The notes beneath the pieces are model-generated. The model was not told where the DNA came from, did no database searches, and saw nothing but the letters and a program-made list of their open reading frames with translations. Below are positions 55,873 to 64,000 of a stretch of 64,000 bases of DNA, in pieces. Within the stretch, counting starts at the first letter, position 1; each line of letters opens with the position of its first letter. The position numbers and the translations under genes are program-made. Source of the stretch: Tribonema minus (Eukaryota; Sar; Xanthophyceae; Tribonematales; Tribonemataceae); contig JAFCMP010000096.1 of the NCBI GenBank assembly GCA_017506865.1, positions 124,001-188,000 on the forward strand, given 5' to 3'.

Positions 55873-56830
55873 ATGCAGCCAGCCACCTTTGCCGACTTGG
55901 GCTGTGGCATCGGCGGCGCCACAGAGGGCGCCGCTGGCTACATGCGCCCCATCATCGCCGTGGAGCTCGACCAACGCACACTAGATGTGTACTCGCAGCG
56001 CTTCCCCACGGTGCCCACCATCTGCGCCGACCTTGCCTCGGAGGAGGTTTACCGCTTCCTACGCGTACGCTCTGTCTACGCCTTGGTACATGGCAGCAAC
56101 TGCCAGCCCTACTCCGCCGCCGGCCCGCGCATCGAAGGACCACTCGCCATCTCCACACTCGACTACGGCCGCCTGCAGCTACGGTGCCGGCCCGTGCTCG
56201 GCATCTTGGAGAACGTGCCCCCTTTTCTCAGCAGTGCCACCTTCCGCGCGTACCGCGACATGCTTCTCAGCGGCGGCTACGACATCGGCATATACACGTT
56301 AGACGCAGCGGCTCTTGGCGCCGCCACTGTACGCCGCCGCGTCTACGTTGTGTCACTGCAACGCAGTGAGCGCTCTGGGTCGCGCCTCATGCTACTGGAC
56401 CAGTGCATTCGCGATTGCCACCAGCAGCCGCGCCGCCTCACCGTCCACGACGTCCTGCCCAGCCAGCCGGACGCCTACGTCTACATGTCCCGCTACCCCG
56501 CCGGCGCTTGCATCTTGGATGCTCACGCGCCCGCGCCCACTCTTCTAGCGCGCATCGCTCAGCGCCTGCCGGCCAACTACGTGCCGCGCGCCGGCGATGC
56601 CTGCGCACCTTCTGAGGCTCATACTTTGAGCTTCAGCGACATGCTGCGCATTCAGGGCATGGAGCCTATTTCGCCGCCACTGCCCCTCCCCCGCGCTTTG
56701 GAGGGACGCCTGGCCGCCAACGCCATCCTGCCCATTCACATGAAGACCCTCTCTAGCTGCCTGGCCATGGTAGGAGCGCTGGACTTACTGCCCGTCTGCA
56801 CGATCATTCCTGGCCGCCTCATTTGCGCGC
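55873..56830 (+). CDS. Retrotransposon-encoded DNA (cytosine-5) methyltransferase domain
   Basis: In frame with pol, between RNase H and integrase, with its own ATG at 55873-55875. C5 methyltransferase motifs appear in order: motif I FADLGCGIGGATEG (55888-55929, S-adenosylmethionine binding), motif IV HGSNCQPYS with the nucleophile Cys at 56101-56103, motif VI ILENVPPF (about 56203-56226), motif VIII ATVRRRVYVVSL (about 56323-56358), a target-recognition-like region, motif IX/X LSFSDMLRIQGM (about 56626-56661) and AANAILPIHMKTL (about 56716-56754). The usual Pro before the catalytic Cys is Asn. All core motifs are open with no stops, so the domain may be active. It could methylate the element's own DNA copies or host chromatin. 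Methyltransferases captured by Gypsy elements have been reported in a charophyte alga and a dinoflagellate. Confidence 0.9.
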
Positions 56831-59046
56831 CGACTCGCGCCAAGGCCCACATGGCGTCAGGAGCTGCTCAGTTTGACCGCGCAGCGCTCAACAGCGCCGC
56901 GCTTGTCATCGCTCCAAACCCTCTGGTGCCCAACACTAGGGTTCTTCGCAGCGCCGCCAAGCCCGCTGCCACCGCTACCACTTCCGCCGCGGCTGATGCA
57001 ACTGCCAGCGCCGCCACTTCTTCCGCCGGCGCTAGCGCCGATGTTGAAGTTGGCGTGCAGTCAGCCGCCCTTGGCACCACCGACGCAGCCGTCAGCGCCG
57101 CCGCTTCGCCCGCCTGCGCCAGCCCCGACGTTGAAGTTAGCACGCAGCCGGCCGTCCTTGGCACCGCTGGCGCCGATGGCGTCGGCCGCTCCGCCAGCGC
57201 TTCTGAGCCCGCTGCCGCCGCCGACCCTGCCTCTTCGCCAGCCCCATCGGACAGCAGCAGCGCGCCCATGCCGTCCGCTGCCGCCTCTAGCGTCGCAGAC
57301 GCTGGCGGCGCGGACTTCATCAACGACGCGGACTTCACCGCCTCAGCGGAAGGCGACGGCGACTCCAGCGCGCCCGCAAGCTACTCCAGCCTGCCTGGCC
57401 TTACGTTAGAGCGCCTTCGCGAACTTCAAGCCGCTGACGCCGCCGCCGGCCCCATACTGCGACAGCTCGCCGGCGACTCTACTGCTCAGTCATCTGCCGC
57501 CGGTGACGCTCCCACTTCTGCCGCCGCCGAACTCGCCAACTACCGTCTCAGTGACGATGGCGTATTATTCCGCGTGGACATGGAGCAGTCACCAGTGTAC
57601 AGCAACGACAGGGAGCGCGTTACTCTCTTTGTGCCTCAGGTTTTGGTCTCCACAGTGCTCACCGCCACCCACGACGACCACGTCTCCGGCGGCCACATGG
57701 GCGCGGAAGTCACGCTGCGCCGCGTTCGCGCCAAGTACTACTGGCCCACGCACCGCGCCGATGTATTGCGCTGGTGCGACACGTGCATTACGTGTCAGCG
57801 CACCAAGACCCCCCACCGCAAGGCGCAACTCCCCTCCGGCACGCTCAACACTACACTGGAGCCGCGCCAAGGCCTCCACATCGACCTTATGGGCCCCTTT
57901 CAGCCGTCCGCTGATGGCAGCCTATACGTGTGCGCACTGGTGGACCCCTGCACGCGCTTCCGCGTCAACACCGGCATACCAGGCAAGGCGCCCCGCCACG
58001 TCGCTCAGCGCATCGTGGACTACTGGGTGGCCTACTTTGGCGTGCCGCGGTACCTGCACTCGGACCAAGGTACGGAGTTCGTCAATGACGTCATTCGCGA
58101 GCTTTGCGACCTGCTCGGCATCGACCAGACCACCACCACGCCGTACCGCCCCCAGGCCAACGCCATCGTGGAGCGCGGCAACGACGTACTCGGCAACCTG
58201 ATGCGCGTACACGCCCTGCGTCACCCTCAGCATTGGGACCGGCTACTGTTCGCGCACTCCCTCGCCGCCAACACCGCGTACCGCCGCTCGGTCTTTGAGT
58301 CGCCGTTCTTCCTCCACATGGGCTTTCACCCGCGTCTCCCCATCGACATCATTTTGGGCGAGCCCGCGCCGCCTACTTCCAGCGACTACCGCCACGAACT
58401 TCAGTCGACACTGCAGGAGGCATACGAGCTGCTGCGCCGCAACAGCGAGGCCCTACAGCGCCGCCTTGACGCTGACGCCGCCGCGCTCGACATACCTGCC
58501 TACTCAGTTGGCGACCGCGTCTGGGTGGCCGCCGTACCGGACCCCAAGATCGCCGTTGCACCCAAGCTTCAGTCGGACTGGGCAGGCCCTTTTGAGGTGC
58601 TACGCGTCATCAACCCCGTATGTGTTGAAGTACGCATGTCTGCCAACGCTACCACCGGCACGCGCTTCCACATTGCGCACATCCGCCGCTACGTTGACGG
58701 CAAGCGCCCATCGCCGCTCAAGGAGAGCGACTTTGTCTACATGGGCCGCCCCCTACTCACGGTTCACGCGCCACGCGCGCCTGGCCGCACCGACGGCGCC
58801 GACGCCGACGTCGCCCGTACGTTGGACCCGTCTGTCGCCGTCGAGGCCATCGTGGCGCGCAAACCTGGGCGTGGACGTGCCGCCGACGGCAACCAAGTCT
58901 ACCAAGTCCGCTACTTCGGCGACCTCAGCGGCACTGACTGGCTCAGCCGTCGTCACCTCATCAACCGTGGCCTTCACGACATGGTCACCGCGTTCGACAC
59001 GCGTTTCGCGCTTCCCGAGCCCATCAACCTCGGCACCCGCGCCTGA
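56830..59046 (+). CDS. pol: Pol, third part: integrase with chromodomain-like tail
   Basis: An Ala/Ser/Pro-rich linker (56850-57390) contains a repeated block (SAGASADVEVGVQSAALGTT and PACASPDVEVSTQPAVLGTA). A linker helix LERLRELQAADAAAGPILRQ precedes the zinc-binding H-H-C-C domain (HDDHVSGGHMG ... WCDTCITCQRTKT, 57670-57810). The catalytic triad is Asp in LHIDLMGPF (57883), Asp in LHSDQGTEF (58063) and Glu in NAIVERGND (58171). Near the end VEAIVARKPGRG, YQVRYFGDLSGTDWLSRRHL (58840-58960) resembles a chromodomain, which in chromoviruses can direct insertion to modified chromatin. Stop TGA at 59044-59046. Confidence 0.9.
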   Translation, partial: PTRAKAHMASGAAQFDRAALNSAALVIAPNPLVPNTRVLRSAAKPAATATTSAAADATASAATSSAGASADVEVGVQSAALGTTDAAVSAAASPACASPDVEVSTQPAVLGTAGADGVGRSASASEPAAAADPASSPAPSDSSSAPMPSAAASSVADAGGADFINDADFTASAEGDGDSSAPASYSSLPGLTLERLRELQAADAAAGPILRQLAGDSTAQSSAAGDAPTSAAAELANYRLSDDGVLFRVDMEQSPVYSNDRERVTLFVPQVLVSTVLTATHDDHVSGGHMGAEVTLRRVRAKYYWPTHRADVLRWCDTCITCQRTKTPHRKAQLPSGTLNTTLEPRQGLHIDLMGPFQPSADGSLYVCALVDPCTRFRVNTGIPGKAPRHVAQRIVDYWVAYFGVPRYLHSDQGTEFVNDVIRELCDLLGIDQTTTTPYRPQANAIVERGNDVLGNLMRVHALRHPQHWDRLLFAHSLAANTAYRRSVFESPFFLHMGFHPRLPIDIILGEPAPPTSSDYRHELQSTLQEAYELLRRNSEALQRRLDADAAALDIPAYSVGDRVWVAAVPDPKIAVAPKLQSDWAGPFEVLRVINPVCVEVRMSANATTGTRFHIAHIRRYVDGKRPSPLKESDFVYMGRPLLTVHAPRAPGRTDGADADVARTLDPSVAVEAIVARKPGRGRAADGNQVYQVRYFGDLSGTDWLSRRHLINRGLHDMVTAFDTRFALPEPINLGTRA

Positions 59047-59205
59047 GCCAAGAACTTCAAGAGGCGTTGGAGGGGGGCGTCGCCGCGCACGCGCTAAGTA
59101 CATGCCGCACTCCGCCGTATGTCTGTTGTTTTGCACTCCATGTGCAATGTAGTGTGTCGCGCGCCGCGCGCGCGCGCGTTTCATACAGCTTGGCTGTTCA
59201 ATGTT

Positions 59206-59295
59206 AGCAGCATCGCCGCCCTATTGGCCGCTTTGCGTACATGCAGCTTTTGCTGTTAGGTGTCAGCAGCATCGCCGCCCTATTGGCCGCTTTGC
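59206..59295 (+). repeat. Direct repeat in the 3' untranslated part of the element
   Basis: AGCAGCATCGCCGCCCTATT plus GGCCGCTTTGC occurs at 59206 and again 59 bp later at 59265. It lies between the pol stop and the polypurine tract. Confidence 0.85.
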
Positions 59296-59391
59296 AATGT
59301 GGTGCTATTGTGACACCGTTTGAGTAACTATAAGGGAGGGGGGAGCATATTCTTGTGATGCACCACGTTCACACTAGTGTTATCACTGGTA

Positions 59392-59405
59392 CATCAAGGG
59401 GGGTA
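59392..59405 (+). promoter_or_regulatory. Polypurine tract for plus-strand priming
   Basis: CATCAAGGGGGGTA ends directly at the 3' LTR. A second purine run (TAAGGGAGGGGGGA, about 59331-59344) lies about 60 bp upstream. Confidence 0.7.
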
Positions 59406-59828
59406 TGTGGGAATCTGCCCCTTTATCCGCCCCACAACTTCACCTTTCAACTTCCGTAACTGCCATCTACCGTTGGCCAGTTGCCCACCACGAGGCCCAC
59501 TACTTTGGCACCCTTGGTGTAGTGTAACTGCCACTTATGATTGGTTAGTTGTCTCCCAATCAGGCCCACCACTCTGGCCCTGGGTGTGCCCACACTGGCT
59601 CTCTAAGTTGCCAACTGCTTGCAGCAGCTCTCCTCTGCTCCCTTGCAATGCAATCACTCTTAACCTGCATCACGACAGTGTCAGACTTTGCAACCCTGCC
59701 CTGCCTTGCTAACCTGGAGTCAACAAGTGGCTAGCTGTTTTTCACCTACAGCTGAGTGTGGGCTGACCTACAACTGGTCTGGCCATCACACACTCTGTGT
59801 TTTGGGGCTTAAAACAGCCTACCCCACA
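59406..59828 (+). repeat. 3' LTR
   Basis: 423 bp, same ends as the 5' LTR; about five substitutions, such as CATCACGACAG for CAACACGACAG and GGCTAGCTG for GGCTTGCTG. Confidence 0.95.
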
Positions 59829-60798
59829 ACAGGCATATTGCTATGACAGATGTGTTTTTTGTCCTTCAAACAGCAACACATGCTGCGCATGTATATTTGT
59901 GGTTGCACGGTTTGCACGCGTTATCCCATCAGAATGGACACTGGTGTCAATCATATTGAATATGTCTGCTGTTCTCTATGCCTCGAGCTGCCAAAATACA
60001 AAACATCTGCATCCGCCCGCCATGTCTCATTGGATGTGAGAACAGCCTTCTGCAGTATGCACAGCACGTCTTGTACAGCTACCCTGCGCACGGCGTCAGC
60101 AACGGTACCATGTGACCAGAGTAGATGCGCGTCGTTGTTGTCAATTTCAGCTTAGAGCGCCAATTGACACCACCAAGCTTGCTGAAGTACACTTCTTCGA
60201 AGTGTACCAGAGCCTACATTTACTTGTGTGCACAAAGTCTCACCTGTTGGCATGTGCACTTGTCGACAGTTCCAAATACATCGGCAGCAGCGGAGCTGTA
60301 TTCTGCTTGACCTCTGACGCATGGCACCCGTGCGTGCACGTTATTGCCCCCGCGGCATCGTGCAAGTCCCATACACAACAACAGCAAATTGCGACATGTC
60401 CATATGCATCACGAGCGCAAGGAACTCCATAAGCCGCGCTGAACTACTATGTACACTGTATTCATCTTCGAACAACGGCCAAAACCACACACCGTGTGTC
60501 TGCTCTAAGAACCTTGACGCTAGCTGAGAGCGGCATACTGGTCGTGGAAAACGCAATCTTCGAGTGTCGCGACCGACAACAGCAGCTCCCGCAATTGTGT
60601 TCTGTGCGCGCCAGACACCCCGCGCCAGTAGCGACAGCAGGGCACTGGACGCAACGGGCTCGCTGTGGTTGTGCGTCTTTCTCTCCCCGCTGCAGAACCG
60701 TCCTGACGGCGCCGCCCCAGTGCCTGAGCACGCGGCCCACTGCAGTGATGAAACAATTTGCCCGGAAGCGTTTGCGCGGCGTGCGCTGCGTTGGCAGC
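59829..60798. other. Intergenic; no gene seen, one palindrome
   Basis: Starts with the ACAG target duplication. A near-perfect palindrome GTACACTTCTTCGAAGTGTAC lies near 60187. Short open frames look random. Confidence 0.45.
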
Positions 60799-63700
60799 TC
60801 ACTTCTTGGGTGTAGACGTAGGCACTGACGTGTCCGGTCCGGGCTGCCACAGGTCCAGCAGGCCCTGTCAAGTGGCAGCGGGAGAGGCGTGCAGCGAAAG
60901 TGCAACATCAATCGTGTGTGCATCCACTCTTGCAGTTGGCTGTGCTACGTGAGCGAGAGAGAGCAAGTGAATCGTTGCAAGATTCGTTAGCCAGTCTTCG
61001 TGAGCGTTGCAATGGAGAAAGGCAGCGCATGAGGAAGAGCAGCATGTCCAACACAGTTCGTTGGCCCCCGACCCCTGATACAGCAACGCACTATTTCTGC
61101 GGGGAATAAATGACTTGAGAGGGGGAGCCACGCAGCGATGGCAGGGGCACCCCAGAGCCATTGACTGGCATGAGCGCACTGGCGACTCCGATGTTTGGCT
61201 ATTCTCAAAAGGTTGTGCCCAGCCCTACAGTAGTTTCACGACACAGTGCTTCTTGCGCAAAGCAGGCCCTCGCTGCGTGGGCACGGCTGCACTGTCGCTT
61301 GGTGCGGGCTGCTCTTGCCAGCATCCGTTTCAAATGTACACTGTAAAGCTACAACACGCAACGTCGTTGCCGAGCCTCAAGCTGAACTTGAGGTTGATGC
61401 TGCGGTCAACTCGTATCCACTGCTGCGAGGCGCGTGATATCCAGCTCTGCAGCGTTTGAACCGCTGCGCGACGCCTAGGGAGCTGTCCTTGCGGTGGTTG
61501 CGGATCACGCCTGACTTGAACTTCAACATGATTTCTACAACTGTAGCTACTTCACGGTAACATTTTCCAGCACCTTCAGCACAAGGCGGGGCCTGCTGCA
61601 GCAGTGCACGCCCTCCGTCGCATTAGTGGTGATCAAAGTGCCACAAGCAATGGATGGCCTCGACAAAGCTCTGCTGACACCTTGCATATCAGGAATTGTT
61701 CGCTTCACGGCCTTCTTGAGGTGATTGTGAAGACACCACACCACTCCCTGAGCCTGCAAGGGCGGCCCCTCGCCAGCACCTCTAGATTGTAGATGTGCAG
61801 TTGAAGTTTGTCATCGAGGTTGAGTGTTGTCATACTTGAATATGCTACGTATCGTCCAGTACGCCCCGTAGCTGCCGTTCACGACTAAAGCATTGGCTGT
61901 CATGGATTGCAGCGAGATGGCGATAGCCTCGATTGCGAGCTGCCATGGTGCGCGACATTCCATGCTCAACTACAACTTCAACATCTAAACAACCCTCAAC
62001 TTTCAGAAGCGCAGTGTGCATTTGAGCCATGTGTGGTACGTTGAGGCACTAGCCTCAACGCATGATGAGGTCAACTGCTGCCATTCTTGCATGGACGTCA
62101 CCACATTCGACCTCACGCCCAACGTTCCTTCCGCAGCGCGGCGTATCCTCACCTGCCCCCTGAGCTTGGGGGCCCAACCACATGCTCCCCTACACGGCAT
62201 TATTGCGTGCCGCGCGCGCACTCGACCTTCGCCACGCAGCAGCAGCGGCGGCGCGCGCTCTCCGCGACGCGCAGCGTCTGCGACGCCCCAATGACAACAC
62301 CGCCGGCAGCACTCGGCCTCACCTGCTCTTGGGGCTCGGGTTCAAAGCGCAAGTTCTCACACGCGCCGCGCGTGAACGCCTTGAGGCGCCGCGCGATGGC
62401 TTTGACGGCAGCAACGAGTACCGTCATAACCGTCACAACAGCCAACCACACTCATCCTCGGTGATGCCAACAACAATGATGACAACGTCAGTGCTCGCCC
62501 TCACCTGCCCCTTCAGCTTGAGGTCGAACCGCACGTTCCCCCACACGTTGCGCGCCTCCGTTATCTCTACCTGGGCCGCCTCAAGTCGCTGCACGATGGC
62601 CAAGATCGCAGCAACGACTACACAAGTAGAGCAACTCAACCCACATAATGACAACAACGACAATGATAACAACAGTGCTCGTACTCACCTGCCCCTTGAG
62701 CTTGGGGTCGAACCGCATGTTCTCCTTCACGCCGCGCGCCTCCATTATCTCCACCTTGGCAGCCTCGAAGCGCCGCGCGATGGCCTTAATAGCGCTGTCC
62801 TCGCGGCCCTTCTCACGCGCCGTCATAAGCTTCTCCTTGTCCTCCTCCGTCATTAGCGGCTTGACGTCCATGGGCATCTCCCACCGCGCCTTGCAGGGGG
62901 GGGGGAAGGGGGCGGGGGGGAGGGGGGGGGGGGGGGGGGGGGAGCAAGTACACACACTGTGACTTGAGACTCAGACCTGCTTCGCACGTATGCTGCGCAG
63001 CAGACCGCGCTGGCGCCATTCGTGCATCACCATCAGTGCTCGGCGGCATGTGCAACCGTTTCCCATCAGCAACACATGTGCCGCTCTTGATCATGCATAT
63101 GTACGTCTCCCACACTGAAAGTGCGCTATGCCATCAAAGCGCCGTGGCGCCGGCGCCTGGCGGCGCCGCGCCGCTCCCTGCGCATACGGCCCATCCTCGA
63201 TCGCCCATCACAGCGCCGATGCTACCTTCGGTCCACCTCGCACGAGACACGGCCACACGCGCGCCATCGCCGCAACCGCTCCAATGATAGTGACGCGTGT
63301 GCAACCGCTTCTCGTCAACATGCACTGCTCCCGACCACGTGTACATGCATACACCCTCTAACACTGCGAGGGCGCTGCGCTGCGCCATCACAGGCGCCAT
63401 CCATGGCAACGGCACCTGGTGGACGCGCACGCACATACCTGCTCCGCGCCGCCGTCGTTGCCCGGCGGCGCGCCGCTGTTCTCCGCGCGCACAGCTCATC
63501 CTCCAGCACACGCCTGGCACCACAGCGACAATACTACCTTCAGTCCTACCTGCACAAGACACGGCTGCAGCGCGCCGCGCCGCGCGATCCCCCCCCCCGC
63601 CCGCATGCGCATGCACACAAACGTCCTCTAAAATTGCAGGTGCGCTACGCATGCCATCAAAGCGCCTCGGTGGCGATGGCGCCTGGCGGAGGCGGCGCAC

Positions 63701-63970
63701 CTGCTCCGCGCCGCCATCGTTGCCCGGCGGCGCGCCGCCGTTCTCCGCGCACCACTCGTCCTTGATCACCTCCAGCAGCGAGCGCGACGGCGTCGTGATG
63801 TGCTGGACGCGCACGCTGTGCGTGAGCTCCGGGCAGCGCGCGAGGTGCAGGCGCAGCGACTGCTGCACGCTGCGGCTGACGCCAATGTACTGCAGCGCGG
63901 GCGTCGCGTCGTACACGGCGTACACGCTCGCCTTGACGCCGCGCGCCGCGCCGACGTCGCTCACGAGGCC
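60799..63970 (-). CDS. GIY-YIG-domain protein (nuclease-like), 3' exons; 5' end beyond the window
   Basis: Exons on the minus strand: 63701-63970, 62689-62889 and 60799-60864 (stop 60799-60801), all phase 0. A good acceptor precedes 63970, so earlier exons lie off the right edge. The first carries a GIY-YIG-type core: VKASVYAVYDATPALQYIGV and SRSVQQSLRLHLARCPELTH, with AVYD and YIG in place of GIY and YIG. The second encodes the basic helical RWEMPMDVKPLMTEEDKEKL and FEAAKVEIMEARGVKENMRF. The last gives GLLDLWQPGPDTSVPTSTPKK and the stop. GIY-YIG domains cut DNA in UvrC and homing endonucleases. Whether this copy is active is unclear, because the Arg and Glu catalytic residues cannot be placed with certainty. 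Downstream introns hold ladders of decoy donors. Confidence 0.72.
62151..62690 (-). repeat. Ladder of decayed copies of the GIY-YIG middle-exon end with donors
   Basis: On the minus strand the true exon ends at 62689 (CCCCAAGCTCAAGGGGCAG then GTGAG). Copies ending in a CAG/GTGAG-type junction lie at 62505, 62323 and 62153, spaced 184, 182 and 170 bp. Translations of the first two ghosts still read VRFDLKLKGQ and LRFEPEPQEQ against MRFDPKLKGQ. Confidence 0.85.
63128..63680 (-). repeat. Two decayed tandem copies of the GIY-YIG exon end plus intron start
   Basis: Segments at about 63128-63380 and 63385-63650 repeat the true exon end and its intron (CTGCTCCGCGCCGCC, TTGCCCGGCGGCGCGCCGC). The nearer copy keeps a donor at 63438, 262 bp from the true donor at 63700; the farther one has lost it. 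Confidence 0.75.
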
Positions 63971-64000
63971 CTGCGCGCGGCGACGGCGGCGGCGGCAGCG

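Larger units (their letters stand above)
50033..59832 (+). mobile_element. Near-complete Ty3/Gypsy (chromovirus-like) LTR retrotransposon carrying a C5 DNA methyltransferase
   Basis: Two 423-bp LTRs (50037-50459 and 59406-59828) start TGTGGG and end CCCACA, and are flanked by a 4-bp target duplication ACAG (50033-50036 and 59829-59832). I count about five mismatches between the LTRs, so insertion was recent. Order: LTR, primer-binding region, gag, protease, Arg/Ser-rich linker, reverse transcriptase, RNase H, DNA methyltransferase, Ala/Ser/Pro linker, integrase, chromodomain-like tail, polypurine tract, LTR. RT and RNase H before integrase defines Ty3/Gypsy. Three lesions interrupt the reading frame: shifts near 52035 and 54988, and an in-frame TAG at 55702-55704. 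This copy is probably not autonomous unless recoding occurs. Confidence 0.93.

Overview
The window is nuclear DNA from a GC-rich, intron-rich eukaryote, most likely a photosynthetic protist with a red-derived secondary plastid. The best evidence is a seven-exon CtpA (photosystem II D1-processing) protease. Its N-terminus looks like a signal peptide followed by an AF-type cleavage context, as in stramenopile, cryptophyte and haptophyte plastid preproteins. Interstitial TTAGGG tracts, long Gly/Ala/Ser runs, poly-C polypyrimidine tracts and a chromovirus-like retrotransposon fit this. I cannot fix the lineage from sequence alone; a stramenopile alga is my leading guess.

Layout. 0.3-1.1 kb: minus-strand relic of a retroelement-type cytosine DNA methyltransferase. 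1.15-1.98 kb: a foldback repeat. 2.5-3.8 kb: 3' exons of an NSE2/MMS21-like SUMO ligase. 5.5-8.6 kb: a UBE2H-type ubiquitin-conjugating enzyme. 10.0-19.4 kb: a very large TBC-domain (Rab-GAP) gene. 21.5-23.0 kb (-): an intronless F-box/ankyrin-like gene. 23.7-26.9 kb: a degenerate ABC1/UbiB-family atypical kinase. 29.3-33.2 kb (-): two paralogous genes of unknown family. 37.1-37.9 kb: a UBC12-like protein lacking the catalytic Cys. 39.1-40.7 kb (-): a CREST-superfamily membrane protein. 41.0-48.8 kb: ctpA. 49.2-49.9 kb: a decayed, possibly virus-derived segment. 50.0-59.8 kb: a nearly complete Ty3/Gypsy element with 423-bp LTRs and a cytosine-5 DNA methyltransferase domain between RNase H and integrase. 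60.8-64.0 kb (-): a GIY-YIG-domain gene running off the right edge.

Two themes stand out. First, the retrotransposon carries its own DNA methyltransferase, and a related but diverged methyltransferase fragment lies 55 kb away, so the family has been active more than once. Second, several introns hold decayed tandem copies of the neighbouring exon edge, including its splice site. In ctpA five of seven exons have such ghosts, with arrays of up to four acceptors or four donors. The GIY-YIG gene has a ladder of four donors about 180 bp apart, and the NSE2 and UBE2H genes show the same thing. This splice-junction-spanning duplication is the least conventional structure in the window.

All gene models were built by eye from splice consensus, reading phase and family similarity; none has transcript support.
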